Assembly (NCBI GenBank): GCA_944326915.1 | Contig: CALVFT010000002.1 | Coordinates: 204,508-268,507, forward strand | Direction: 5' to 3' | Origin: Candidatus Gastranaerophilales bacterium | GTDB taxonomy: Bacteria; Cyanobacteriota; Vampirovibrionia; Gastranaerophilales; Gastranaerophilaceae | DNA: 64,000 nt | Shown: positions 1-9,353 of the stretch, in pieces | Layout: every line of letters starts with the position of its first letter | Numbering within the stretch: position 1 is the stretch's first letter | The notes under the pieces: generated by a model | Told to the model about the DNA's origin: nothing | The model's input: only the letters and a program-made list of their open reading frames with translations | Database searches by the model: none | Made by a program: the position numbers and the translations under genes

Positions 1-2
1 AA

Positions 3-1025
3 TGTATAACACTTGCAAGACAAGCCGAAGGCAATACATCTCCTAATCCGCTTGTTGGATGCGTAATACTTGACAAAAACGGCAAAGAAATCTCCACCGG
101 CTTTCACAAAAAATACGGAGAAAACCACGCTGAAAGAGATGCTCTTTTAAAATTAAAAAATGGAGAAGAAAAAGACGGGACTTTAATAGTAAATCTTGAG
201 CCTTGCTCTCATTTCGGAAAAACTCCGCCATGTGCAGACCTAATTATAGAAAGAGGGCTAAAAAAAGTTGTAATTGGGATGAGAGATGTAAATCCAATCG
301 TAGCAGGTAATGGAATAAAAAAACTTCAAGCAGCAGGTATTGAAGTAATAGAAAATATTTTAGAAGATGAGTGCAAAAAACTAAATGAAGTATTTATAAA
401 AAACATGCAAGAACACAAAACATTTATTGCAATAAAAACAGCTACAACTCTGGATGGAAAAATTGCAACATCAAACGGATCATCTAAATGGATAACTTCT
501 GAACAAGCGAGAAATGAAGTAAAAAACATCCGAAATCGCTATGATGCAATAATGACGACATCTTCTACAATAATCGCTGATAATCCGACAATGGAACATA
601 GAAAAAAAATTATTCTAGATAGAGAACTTAAAACAGATCTTGATGCAAAAATATACCAATCAGGAGAAATATACCTTTTTTATGCTGAAAATAAAAGACC
701 TCCTATTCATCAAAACATAAAATTTATTCCAACTCCTATAAAAGATGAAAAATTAAATCTGGATTTTATACTAAAAAAACTTTATGATCTAAAAATATAT
801 AGTGTACTTATCGAAAGTGGTGGTGTATTTAACGGAACTGCACTAGAATTTGCGGACAAAATATATCATTTCATAGCTCCAAAAATAACATCAGATAATA
901 CGTCACGTTCTTGTTTCAATTCAAGACAAATAAATGATATCAACAACAGCTATAATTTTCATATTACCCAAATTAACAGGTTTGGAGAAGATATTTTACT
1001 AACATACTATCCTATAGCAAAATAA
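3..1025 (+). CDS. ribD: Bifunctional riboflavin biosynthesis protein RibD, 5' end outside window
   Basis: RibD deaminates the GTP-derived pyrimidine and then reduces its ribose side chain, two early cytoplasmic steps of riboflavin synthesis. The reading frame is open from base 3 with no start, so the gene begins before the window; about 340 codons are visible. The deaminase half shows NPLVGCVI, the zinc/proton-shuttle HAE near base 130 and PCSHFGKTPPCAD near 205-240, the zinc-binding pattern of the family. The reductase half starts near base 420 with IAIKTATTLDGKIA and ends with ESGGVFNG and FIAPKI. Family proteins are about 360 residues, so only a few residues are missing. The next gene starts 25 bases after the stop. 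No other rib gene is present. Confidence 0.95.
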   Translation, partial: CITLARQAEGNTSPNPLVGCVILDKNGKEISTGFHKKYGENHAERDALLKLKNGEEKDGTLIVNLEPCSHFGKTPPCADLIIERGLKKVVIGMRDVNPIVAGNGIKKLQAAGIEVIENILEDECKKLNEVFIKNMQEHKTFIAIKTATTLDGKIATSNGSSKWITSEQARNEVKNIRNRYDAIMTTSSTIIADNPTMEHRKKIILDRELKTDLDAKIYQSGEIYLFYAENKRPPIHQNIKFIPTPIKDEKLNLDFILKKLYDLKIYSVLIESGGVFNGTALEFADKIYHFIAPKITSDNTSRSCFNSRQINDINNSYNFHITQINRFGEDILLTYYPIAK

Positions 1026-1049
1026 TAGAAAACATGTATAATAAGTAGC

Positions 1050-2381
1050 ATGAATAAAATAAAACATGCATCTGCAGCAGGAACTTTTTATCCAAATAAT
1101 AAGGAAGATATTCTAAAACTAATATCCTCATACAAAGTTCCAAAATCTACATATAATTCAAGAGCTATAATTGTACCTCACGCTGGATATAAATATTCAG
1201 GCGAACTTGCATTTAAAGGATATAGCTATTTAGATAAAAATATAAAAAACATTTTTATTTTTGCACCTGCTCACTATGAAAGAATATATGGATGCGTACT
1301 TTCTGACTATGAAGAATGGGAAACTCCTTTAGGCAATATAAAAACAAACACTTTATTTGCAAAAGAGCTTCTAAATTATTGTGAATCACAAATAAATAAT
1401 ACCGTTTTTGAAAAAGAACATTCTATAGAAGTCCAACTACCATTTATAAAATATCTTTTCCCTCAGGCAAAAATTATACCTGTACTATATGGGTGTGAAA
1501 ATTTCACAAACATATCAGAAACCATATCCCATTTTTATAAAGATAAAAATAACGGATTTATAATTTCCAGTGACTTAAGCCACTTTTATCCTGAAAGAGA
1601 AGCCCTAAAAATAGACAATTACACAGCTAAACTAATAGAAGAAAATTCTACCCAAAATTTTGATATAGAAGAGGCATGTGGAGCTGTTGGGATCTGTGGA
1701 ATTATAAATTTTGCAAAAAATAAAAATTATTCACTAATAAGAATTGATTTAACTAATTCATCTAAAGCTAGTGGAGATTCATCAAGAGTAGTTGGCTACG
1801 GAAGTTGGTTTCTTTATGAAGGAGATACAAACAAATACTTAAAAGAATACTTTTCAGAATTTATAATTGATACTTGTCTAAACAGTATAAGATCCGGACT
1901 TCAACTTGGAGATTTTACACCACGGGAATATCCTTGCGTATTTAATGAACAAGGTGCGTCCTTTGTAACACTAAAAATAGACAATCACCTAAGAGGCTGC
2001 ATAGGCTCAATTATAGCACATCGTCCACTACTTAAAGATATTATGCATAATGCACATGCAGCAGCTTTTTCTGACCCAAGATTTGAAAAATTAACTCTTG
2101 AAGAATTTGATAAAATTCAAATAACCGTATCACTGCTATCAAAACCACGACACATAGAATTCTGTTCTGAAGATGAACTACTTGATAAACTTGAGCCATA
2201 TACAGATGGACTAATAATAAGAGATGGATACTTTCAAGGAGTATTTTTGCCTGATGTTTGGGAACAATTACCTGATAAAAAAGAGTTTTTAAAGCAATTA
2301 AAAATAAAGGCAGGACTTCCGCCCAATTATCTATCCAATAATTTAGAAGCATTCAAATTTCAATCTATAAAAATAGAATAA
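1050..2381 (+). CDS. MEMO-AMMECR1 fusion (AmmeMemoRadiSam system B+A)
   Basis: Residues 1-260 match the MEMO family, a dioxygenase-like fold: VPHAGYKYSG, FAPAHYERI, EHSIEVQLPF and SSDLSHFYP carry the conserved His/Asp/Glu/Ser positions. Residues about 270-440 match AMMECR1 with its signature LRGCIG and the following FSDPRF. In many bacteria these are two adjacent genes plus a radical SAM partner (AmmeMemoRadiSam); here A and B are one 443-residue polypeptide and no radical SAM partner lies next to them. The biochemical function of the system is unknown. A TATAAT at 1037-1042 ends seven bases before the ATG, so the message may be leaderless. Confidence 0.9.
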   Translation: MNKIKHASAAGTFYPNNKEDILKLISSYKVPKSTYNSRAIIVPHAGYKYSGELAFKGYSYLDKNIKNIFIFAPAHYERIYGCVLSDYEEWETPLGNIKTNTLFAKELLNYCESQINNTVFEKEHSIEVQLPFIKYLFPQAKIIPVLYGCENFTNISETISHFYKDKNNGFIISSDLSHFYPEREALKIDNYTAKLIEENSTQNFDIEEACGAVGICGIINFAKNKNYSLIRIDLTNSSKASGDSSRVVGYGSWFLYEGDTNKYLKEYFSEFIIDTCLNSIRSGLQLGDFTPREYPCVFNEQGASFVTLKIDNHLRGCIGSIIAHRPLLKDIMHNAHAAAFSDPRFEKLTLEEFDKIQITVSLLSKPRHIEFCSEDELLDKLEPYTDGLIIRDGYFQGVFLPDVWEQLPDKKEFLKQLKIKAGLPPNYLSNNLEAFKFQSIKIE

Positions 2382-2382
2382 A

Positions 2383-4293
2383 TTAGTCGATAACTTTACC
2401 ATCAAACAAATCAATTATCATAGTAACATTATCAGCATGCTGTGGAGCAAGAGGTTTGCTAAAAGAAGATTTTTGTTCTTCTACCACATTATCAATTTCT
2501 TGCCTTACTTCTTCAACATCAACAGGATCTTGTTGTGCAAGCTTTGTAGCTTCTTGTTTTGTCAAAGTTTCAGACTTCGTACTAGCTTCAGATTTTTTAT
2601 CTGAAGCTAAATCAGACTTTGGGAGAGATACACTCTCCTGAACAATTTTATCATCACCAGCCATAGGTAAACGGACAACAATTTTAATATCCTTTTGACC
2701 AAACATATTATCAACAGCTGACTGAAGCATTTGACGTTTATTACCTTCTACAAACTGTTTTAAAAGAACTTCATTTTTCATCGTCAATATAACATTATCG
2801 GAAGAAATTAACAAAGGTGTCGCCCATTGCTTCAATAAAGTTCTTGCAGGCACACTGTGTACATTTTCTAATAATTGAGCCCATAAAGAATGTAAATCCC
2901 CACCCTGAACTGATTTAGATTTAGGCATTGGTGAAAAATCTTCCTCTGTCTTTTCTACAGGTCTATGTTCAGTAACCTCTGTTTTCTCTTTGATTTGTAT
3001 TGGTTCTTGAGATTTATTTTCTTTCAATGACTTAACAACATCTGGCACAACATGATTTACAGATTCTGACTTTTTAATAGGAGCGACTGTTTGTGGAATA
3101 GTAGGCCTCATTGCTCTCACAGGTGCAACAGCAACATCTCCACTTTCAAGCTTTGTTAGTCTATTTTGGAGGTCAATCAACTTAGTATTTTCTGTTAAAT
3201 TAGCCAAATCAATAATTGATACCTCGAGCCATAAACGAGGATTGTTTGTAAGCTTTAATTCCTTAATATAATCTGCACATTTTTCTATCAAAAACACAAT
3301 TTGATGAGTTTCAAGAGCTTCTGCTTGGGTAGACAGTTGCTTTATCTGAACATCATTTGCCTGCGTGAGTTCTATGGCAATTTCTATTTTGCAATTTTTT
3401 ACAATTAATAGATTTTTTAAATAGTCCATTAAATTTGTCAAAATTTGAACAGGTTCATTACCTGAGTTATAAATATTCTCCAAACATTCAATAGCATCCT
3501 GTGGCTGAGAATTAATTATTTTCTCTGCTAAAGATGAAAGAACATCGAAAGATAAACGTCCTAACAAGTTATTAATATCATCAGTAGAAATAGCCTCCTC
3601 ACCATCAAGAACACTAAGTTGATCAAGCAAAGCGATACTATCTCTCATACCACCTGCTGAATTCTTTGCAATAGTGAAAAGAGCATCATCAGTTATATTA
3701 ATACCTTCTTTATCAGAAATATATCTCAAATGTTTTACGATATCTTCTGTTGTAATACGTTTGAAATCAAAACGTTGACAACGACTTTTAATAGTATCTA
3801 AAACTTTATGAACTTCTGTCGTAGCGAGTATAAATATTACATTTTTCGGAGGTTCTTCAAGAGTTTTTAACAATGCATTAAAAGCTGTTGAAGAAAGCAT
3901 ATGTACTTCATCGATTATATATATTTTATAACGGCTATTAACAGGTGCATACATTACTTTTTCTAAGATATTTTGAGCATCTTCAACTTTTCTGTTACTA
4001 GCGGCATCTATCTCAATTACATCCATTGGTGTTGAATTCGTAATATCTACACAATTTTCACAAACTCCACATGGACTGATAGTAGGTCCTTCCTTACAAT
4101 TTAATGATTTTGCAAAAATTCTTGCAGTAGAAGTCTTTCCTGTTCCTCTAGGTCCGGTAAAAAGATATGCATGTGATATTTTATTAAGCTCAATAGCATT
4201 TTTTAAAGCTTTTTTTATATGCTCTTGACCCACTACTTCTTCTAACTTTTGTGGTCTGTATTTTCTATATAATGGTACATATTTTTCGTTCAT
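2383..4293 (-). CDS. dnaX: DNA polymerase III subunit gamma/tau
   Basis: Clamp-loader ATPase of the replicative polymerase. The N-terminus shows KYRPQKLEEVVGQEH, Walker A GPRGTGKTSTAR, a four-cysteine zinc module (CKEG..CGVCENC), Walker B IIDEVHMLS and TTEVHKVLDTIKSRCQRF (sensor/arginine finger). A Pro/Lys/Glu/Ser-rich linker near residues 390-490 leads to a tau-like C-terminal domain. At 636 residues it is normal for a full tau protein. Upstream on the minus strand is an extended -10 (TGATATAAT) nine bases before the ATG, suggesting a very short leader. In many bacteria dnaX is joined to ybaB-recR; here those genes are 32 kb away. It runs convergent to the MEMO fusion, one base apart. Confidence 0.97.
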   Translation of the reverse strand: MNEKYVPLYRKYRPQKLEEVVGQEHIKKALKNAIELNKISHAYLFTGPRGTGKTSTARIFAKSLNCKEGPTISPCGVCENCVDITNSTPMDVIEIDAASNRKVEDAQNILEKVMYAPVNSRYKIYIIDEVHMLSSTAFNALLKTLEEPPKNVIFILATTEVHKVLDTIKSRCQRFDFKRITTEDIVKHLRYISDKEGINITDDALFTIAKNSAGGMRDSIALLDQLSVLDGEEAISTDDINNLLGRLSFDVLSSLAEKIINSQPQDAIECLENIYNSGNEPVQILTNLMDYLKNLLIVKNCKIEIAIELTQANDVQIKQLSTQAEALETHQIVFLIEKCADYIKELKLTNNPRLWLEVSIIDLANLTENTKLIDLQNRLTKLESGDVAVAPVRAMRPTIPQTVAPIKKSESVNHVVPDVVKSLKENKSQEPIQIKEKTEVTEHRPVEKTEEDFSPMPKSKSVQGGDLHSLWAQLLENVHSVPARTLLKQWATPLLISSDNVILTMKNEVLLKQFVEGNKRQMLQSAVDNMFGQKDIKIVVRLPMAGDDKIVQESVSLPKSDLASDKKSEASTKSETLTKQEATKLAQQDPVDVEEVRQEIDNVVEEQKSSFSKPLAPQHADNVTMIIDLFDGKVID

Positions 4294-4336
4294 GATAAAA
4301 TCATTATATCAAAATCAATTAAAAAAGGGTATGTAT

Positions 4337-5224
4337 ATGAACATAATTAAACCTGAAAAACTTAAGGTTGGGGATACGATAGGAATAGTAGCGACATCCG
4401 GAGCTTATAATGATTCTAAAGACAATATTTTGCAGGCTATTAGTTATTTTAAAAATCACGGATATAACATTGTCTTAAGCGAAAATATTTTCGATAAAGA
4501 CAGATATCTTGCAGGAAGTGATGAAAAAAGAGTAGAAGAACTCCATAAAATGTTTATAAATCCGCACATAAAAGCAATCGTATGTCTTAGGGGCGGATAT
4601 GGAGCAATCAGGATTATCAATAAAGTAGATTATTCTCTTATCAGGAATAACCCCAAAATTTTTTGCGGCTACTCAGATGTAACAGCTTTAAATGCTATGA
4701 TATTAAAACGAGCAGGACTTATCACATATTCAGGACCTATGGTACTAAGTGATTTTGCAAAAGACACATGCAATGTATATACAACTCAGGAGTTTTTTAA
4801 CACACTAACAAGTGATTCTATAGCATACAAAATTGATAAAATTTATAAAAAAGGGAATGCTGAAGGTATATTTTGGGGTGGCAATTTATCTACAATTGTT
4901 TCATTATGCGGTCAAGACTTTATACCTGAAGAAAAGTTCATTTTCTTCGCTGAAGACCTAAACGAACCCGTATATAAAATTGACAAAATGTTTCAACAAT
5001 TGATAAACATTGAACAATTTAGCAAAAATATTCAAGCAATAGTCTTAGGAGATTTTATTGAGCTTGATAATGAAGAATGGTTTGAGGATTTAGTTGTTGA
5101 AATATCAGAAAAACTAAATATCCCAGTTGTCAAAAAGAACGGAATTACTCACAAAAGTAGAAAAATTACAATTCCATATGGAATTCGAACCAAATTAGAA
5201 AATGACAGACTAATATTTGGTTAA
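4337..5224 (+). CDS. LD-carboxypeptidase (peptidase S66, MccF-like)
   Basis: Serine peptidase family that removes the terminal D-Ala from murein tetrapeptides (LdcA) or hydrolyses microcin-type compounds (MccF). Visible: the N-terminal KLKVGDTIGIVATSG, the CLRGGYGAIR turn, the nucleophile elbow CGYSDVTALN and the late GITHKSRKITIPYG containing the catalytic His region. There is no signal peptide, as in cytoplasmic LdcA. A longer frame starts at 4292 inside the dnaX start; the ATG at 4337 is chosen because AAGGG lies six bases before it and homology begins at once. Length 295 residues is typical. Peptidoglycan recycling is the likely role, but the substrate cannot be read from sequence. Confidence 0.9.
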   Translation: MNIIKPEKLKVGDTIGIVATSGAYNDSKDNILQAISYFKNHGYNIVLSENIFDKDRYLAGSDEKRVEELHKMFINPHIKAIVCLRGGYGAIRIINKVDYSLIRNNPKIFCGYSDVTALNAMILKRAGLITYSGPMVLSDFAKDTCNVYTTQEFFNTLTSDSIAYKIDKIYKKGNAEGIFWGGNLSTIVSLCGQDFIPEEKFIFFAEDLNEPVYKIDKMFQQLINIEQFSKNIQAIVLGDFIELDNEEWFEDLVVEISEKLNIPVVKKNGITHKSRKITIPYGIRTKLENDRLIFG

Positions 5225-5316
5225 GTGAATTATTAAATTATAATTAATAAAAACTTGTAAGTGATGTTTTTAGGTTAAAATAATAATCGAAGTAGTAGAT
5301 AGAAAAGGATAAGAAT

Positions 5317-6168
5317 ATGTGGGATTATTCAGAAAAAGTAATTGACCACTACAGAAACCCAAGAAATGTCGGGAAAATTGATAATGCAGATGCTATTGGT
5401 CAAGCCGGCTCTCTTGCTTGTGGTGACTCATTAAAAATATATTTAAAAATAGAAAATAACATTGTAACAGACGCAAAATTCCAAACCTTTGGATGTGGTT
5501 CAGCTGTTGCAAGTTCAAGTATTCTAACAGAAATGATCATCGGAAAAACTGTAGATGAAGTAAGAAAGATTACAAACAAAGATATAGCAGACCAACTAGG
5601 AGGGTTACCTCCGGAAAAAATGCACTGCTCTGTTATGGGATACGAAGCATTAGAAGATGCTTTAAAAAACTACGGAGAAATGCAAGATTATTTAGATCTA
5701 GATGACCTAAGAGAACCTGAAAAGGCTGAAAAAATAGTATGTAACTGCTTTGGAGTTACAGAAAATATGATTTGGGATGCTATAAAACAAAACGGGCTAA
5801 AAACTGTTGAAGAAATAACAAACTATACCAAAGCAGGTGGAGCTTGCGGTAAATGTAGAAATATAATTCAAGATATAATAGATACTTATTACCACAAAGA
5901 GAAAAAAGAAGAAGAAAAAGTATCTACATTAAGCCCTGCACAAAAAATACTTAAAATAAACAGTATTATAGAAAATCAAATATCTCCAGAATTACGTAAA
6001 GATGGTGGAGACATTACACTAATAGATATCGATGGTAACAAAGTTATAGTTAAACTTAGAGGCAAATGTTCTGGTTGTAAAAACTCTCACCTTACACTAA
6101 AAGCATTTGTAGAGACAACTCTAAAAGAAGCAGTAGATCCTCATATTGAAGTAATAGAGGTAGAATAA
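5317..6168 (+). CDS. nifU: Three-domain NifU iron-sulfur cluster scaffold
   Basis: Scaffold on which [Fe-S] clusters are built from sulfur supplied by the cysteine desulfurase encoded next. Residues 1-120 are IscU-like with ligands C35, C60 and C104. Residues 140-185 are a Bfd-like [2Fe-2S] domain (C142, C144, C177, C180). Residues 205-283 are an Nfu domain with GKCSGC (C251, C254). This is the full NifU architecture known from nitrogen fixers but also used as the general system in Campylobacterota and others; no nitrogenase gene is nearby, so a housekeeping role is inferred. AAGGA precedes the ATG. The stop overlaps the nifS start by one base (TAATG), implying translational coupling. Confidence 0.95.
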   Translation: MWDYSEKVIDHYRNPRNVGKIDNADAIGQAGSLACGDSLKIYLKIENNIVTDAKFQTFGCGSAVASSSILTEMIIGKTVDEVRKITNKDIADQLGGLPPEKMHCSVMGYEALEDALKNYGEMQDYLDLDDLREPEKAEKIVCNCFGVTENMIWDAIKQNGLKTVEEITNYTKAGGACGKCRNIIQDIIDTYYHKEKKEEEKVSTLSPAQKILKINSIIENQISPELRKDGGDITLIDIDGNKVIVKLRGKCSGCKNSHLTLKAFVETTLKEAVDPHIEVIEVE

Positions 6169-7367
6169 TGGAAAAAAAATTAATTTATTTAGATAACAAT
6201 GCAACTACAAAAGTTGATGACAAAGTACTTGAGGCAATGCTACCTTATTTTTCAAATGAATATGCAAATCCTTCAAGCATATATTCTTTTGCAAAGAACT
6301 CAAATCACGCAGTAAAAGAAGCTAGAGGAAAAATCAAAGACTTCCTCAATGCTGCAAATGAAAAAGAAATCATTTTTACATCTTGTGGTTCAGAGAGTGC
6401 CAATACTGCAATAAGAGGCGTTTTGAACATGAACAAAAACAAGCGCCACATTATAACTACAAAGGTAGAACACCCTTGTGTACTTAACCTTTATCAGACA
6501 CTGGAAAAGGAAGGCTACTCTGTAGATTATATCGGGGTAAATGCAAATGGTGAACTTGATTTGGCACAACTTGAAGAAGCAATAAATTATGATACAGCGC
6601 TTGTTTCTGTAATGTATGCAAATAATGAAACAGGTGTAATATTCCCTATTGAAAAAATTTCAGAAATTGTTAAATCAAAAAATAAAGAGACTAAACTATT
6701 TGTAGATGCAGTACAAGTTACAGGTAAAATTCCTATTGACGTACAAGCCGCAAATATAGATTTACTTGGCATTTCCGGTCATAAATTCCACGCACCAAAA
6801 GGAGTTGGAGCTCTATATGTCAACTCTAAGACAATGATTACACCTCTTATTATCGGAGGACACCAAGAACGTGGTAAAAGAGCTGGTACAGAAAATGTTC
6901 CATATATTGTCGGAATGGGTAAGGCAGCAGAAATTGCTACAGATTTCTTAAAATATGAAGCTACAGAAGTAAAACGTCTAAGAGATAAATTGGAAGCAAG
7001 TATTTTGAAAAATGTATTTAATGCAAGATTAAATACAGGTATTGCAAACAGAGTTCCAAATACAACAAACATCGGATTTGAATACATTGAAGGTGAATTG
7101 ATTCTTCTACACTTGAGTGATTTAGGAATCTGTGCAAGTTCAGGCAGTGCCTGCACGTCAGGTTCACTTGAGCCAAGCCATGTTCTTAGAGCAATGAATG
7201 TACCTTTCACTGCTATCCATGGAAGTATTAGACTATCTCTTAGCAAATACACAACAGAAGATGAAGTCGATTATGTAGCATCAGTATTCCCTGGTATTAT
7301 TGAGAAATTATGTAATATCTCACCTTATCAAGATGAATTGGATGCTCTTAGGAAATTAAAAGCATAA
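6168..7367 (+). CDS. nifS: Cysteine desulfurase NifS
   Basis: PLP enzyme converting cysteine to alanine and delivering sulfur to NifU. The PLP lysine is K206 in SGHKFHAPKG, with H102 in KVEHP stacking on the cofactor. The catalytic cysteine is C329 in SSGSACTSGS, the group I (IscS/NifS) loop with the longer flexible segment. N-terminal YLDNNATTKV is the classic start of the family. Length 399 residues is normal. It forms a two-gene operon with nifU (one-base overlap) and is followed by a strong terminator hairpin at 7406-7443. Confidence 0.97.
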   Translation: MEKKLIYLDNNATTKVDDKVLEAMLPYFSNEYANPSSIYSFAKNSNHAVKEARGKIKDFLNAANEKEIIFTSCGSESANTAIRGVLNMNKNKRHIITTKVEHPCVLNLYQTLEKEGYSVDYIGVNANGELDLAQLEEAINYDTALVSVMYANNETGVIFPIEKISEIVKSKNKETKLFVDAVQVTGKIPIDVQAANIDLLGISGHKFHAPKGVGALYVNSKTMITPLIIGGHQERGKRAGTENVPYIVGMGKAAEIATDFLKYEATEVKRLRDKLEASILKNVFNARLNTGIANRVPNTTNIGFEYIEGELILLHLSDLGICASSGSACTSGSLEPSHVLRAMNVPFTAIHGSIRLSLSKYTTEDEVDYVASVFPGIIEKLCNISPYQDELDALRKLKA

Positions 7368-7405
7368 TTAAGACTTTCGTCTTATAAAATAAAAATATTA
7401 ACACT

Positions 7406-7443
7406 AAAGACCTAAGATTTTATATGAATTTTAGGTCTTTTTT
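7406..7443 (+). terminator. Rho-independent terminator of nifUS
   Basis: Inverted arms AAAGACCTAA (7406-7415) and TTAGGTCTTT (7431-7440) enclose a 15-base loop and run into a T-tract. It sits 39 bases after the nifS stop. Confidence 0.85.
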
Positions 7444-7508
7444 AAATAACAACTTCGTAGAATAGAATTTCACATCATGCAACTTTATCCTATACCTAAG
7501 GAGTTGTT

Positions 7509-8465
7509 ATGAGAAAACTTATTTTACTATTATCATTTGTTATAGTCTTTAACATAGGTATAAACCCAACATATGCCTCTACTGAATATAGTGCAGCTCT
7601 AGCAAAGATAGAAAATGCATTATACGGTTTCCAATATAATAACGAGGATGATACTACAAGATTCAATCGAATCGAAAAAACAGTTTACGGACAAAATACA
7701 AATAAATCAAATGCTCAAAAAATGGCAAACTTGAAACAAGATCTTGCCGCACATCTTTATGGTCAAGAAATTGAACCCAAAGAAGATACTTTTGCGGAAG
7801 AATCTGACAGTATAAAAGAGGATACTATTGCTCAATCAACAGGCCCTGGAGTTAATTATCCATCAATAAATGAACTAGAAAGACAAGTATTTAAGAAAGA
7901 ATTTAAAACAACCGATCTTAATACAAGGCTCGCAAATTTAGAACAAAAAACCTTTGGTAAAACATTTAAAAATGACGATTTTAGTACTAGGGTAGATAGA
8001 TTAAGAGGAGAATTAAAACCTCAAAGTCTAATTGATAACGCAATTGCACAAAGTTCTAATGATTTTTATGATGATGAACCTATTGAACTTGATAGAAACT
8101 ATAGTCTTGATCAATATGAATCTCCAAATCAATTTGATTACGATGAATATAATGCACAACATGCACCACAATATCTAAATAATAAACCTAAAAAACCAGT
8201 AAATATAGCATCTGTTGAAAAATCAATATTTAATCAGGCATACCCTAATGATGACATGTCAAACAGATTATCAAGACTAGAATCTACAATGTTTGGAACA
8301 ACGTTTAAAAATGATTCTCCAGAAACAAGAATGAACAGAATTTCAAGTGCATACAAAGCAGCAAAATCTGCAAGCAAATATGATTCAAATAAATTCTCTC
8401 AAAATGCAATGACCGCTGTTCAAATTGGTACACTTATTCTAATGGTATTAGCTTGTATTTTATAA
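7509..8465 (+). CDS. Secreted protein with repeated FG-x-x-F/Y-x-N-D/E repeats, C-terminal hydrophobic tail
   Basis: Function not recognised. Residues 1-23 form a signal peptide (LILLLSFVIVFNIG, ending TYAS). The rest is built from about six copies of a roughly 30-residue unit with the pattern L-x-x-hE-x-x-hFG-x-x-F-x-N-D-D-x-x-x-R-h-x-R-hE: for example KIENALYGFQYNNEDD, LEQKTFGKTFKNDD, VEKSIFNQAYPNDD and LESTMFGTTFKND. An acidic, Asp/Glu/Tyr-rich spacer lies near residues 180-230. The last 20 residues are hydrophobic (VQIGTLILMVLACIL), which could anchor the protein. GGAG-type site (AAGGAG) lies just before the ATG. A cell-surface or periplasmic structural role is plausible but unproven. Confidence 0.8.
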   Translation: MRKLILLLSFVIVFNIGINPTYASTEYSAALAKIENALYGFQYNNEDDTTRFNRIEKTVYGQNTNKSNAQKMANLKQDLAAHLYGQEIEPKEDTFAEESDSIKEDTIAQSTGPGVNYPSINELERQVFKKEFKTTDLNTRLANLEQKTFGKTFKNDDFSTRVDRLRGELKPQSLIDNAIAQSSNDFYDDEPIELDRNYSLDQYESPNQFDYDEYNAQHAPQYLNNKPKKPVNIASVEKSIFNQAYPNDDMSNRLSRLESTMFGTTFKNDSPETRMNRISSAYKAAKSASKYDSNKFSQNAMTAVQIGTLILMVLACIL

Positions 8466-9353
8466 TTACTTTTTCAACTTATCAGGATATATATTCCACT
8501 TAATTTGGGAATTTTTTCTAAACCAAGTCAATTGACGTTTTGCATAATTTCTTGTATTCTGTTTAAGCTTTTCAACAGCTTCATCAAGAGAAATTACTCC
8601 ATCCAAATATTGAGTCATCTCTTGATAACCGATTGTATTGACAATATTGTATATATGACCATGTTTTTTTAACAAAAACTTAGTTTCGTCAATCAAACCA
8701 TTCTCAATCATTAAATCAACTCGACGATTAATTCTATTGTATAATTCTTCTCTTGGATAATTTAATCCAATCCACTCTACATCAAATTCAGAATCAGAAC
8801 CAATCCCTCTCACTTGAGATAACGGTTTATTCAACGTTTTCACAATTTCTATAGCTCTTATCAGTTTTTTCTTATCATTACAAGATATTTTTTGAGCACC
8901 TTCTGGATCTAACTGAGAAAACATTTCAAACAAATCCTCAGAACTTAATCTTTCAAGCTCTTTTCTTAATTCAGAATTTGGCTCAACTTGCGGCATTAGA
9001 TAATTTTCTAAAAGCAATCTAAAATACAATCCTGTACCACCGGCAATAATTGGAATTTTTCCTCTTTCAGAAATATCTGCAATTAATCTTCTTGCCTCAT
9101 TAACGTACAACCCTGCGGTATAATCAAACTCAGGTTCCACAATATCAAGCATATAATGAGGAATACCACAACGTTCTTCAATAGAAGGTTTTGCAGTACC
9201 AATATCAAAACCTTTATAGACGAGTCGAGAGTCAGCTGATATAATTTCACCGCCAATTTTTTTTGCCAGTTCTATAGCATAAGCACTCTTACCACTCGCT
9301 GTAGCGCCAACAACTGCTATCACCTTTAGCTTATTAGTCTTCTGGTTCTTCAT
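8466..9353 (-). CDS. miaA: tRNA dimethylallyltransferase
   Basis: Adds the isopentenyl group to A37 of tRNAs reading UNN codons. The P-loop GATASGKS is at residues 16-23, followed by SADSRLVYKGFDIGTAKP; many homologues have Gln where Leu stands in DSRLVY. The MLDIVEP, IIAGGTGLYF and C-terminal YAKRQLTWFRKN motifs are all present. Length 295 residues is normal. The start overlaps the end of the upstream membrane-protein gene by 20 bases, so the two are co-transcribed. Three prime end abuts the convergent repeat-protein gene. Confidence 0.96.
   Translation of the reverse strand: MKNQKTNKLKVIAVVGATASGKSAYAIELAKKIGGEIISADSRLVYKGFDIGTAKPSIEERCGIPHYMLDIVEPEFDYTAGLYVNEARRLIADISERGKIPIIAGGTGLYFRLLLENYLMPQVEPNSELRKELERLSSEDLFEMFSQLDPEGAQKISCNDKKKLIRAIEIVKTLNKPLSQVRGIGSDSEFDVEWIGLNYPREELYNRINRRVDLMIENGLIDETKFLLKKHGHIYNIVNTIGYQEMTQYLDGVISLDEAVEKLKQNTRNYAKRQLTWFRKNSQIKWNIYPDKLKK

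Noticed and set aside
2383..4293. Programmed frameshift in dnaX making a short gamma form
   Set aside because: No A-AAA-AAG slippery stretch with a downstream hairpin was seen at the expected place.
5225..5316. IscR- or SufR-type operator before nifU
   Set aside because: The stretch is plain AT-rich with a possible TTGTAA/AATAAT promoter but no convincing inverted repeat.
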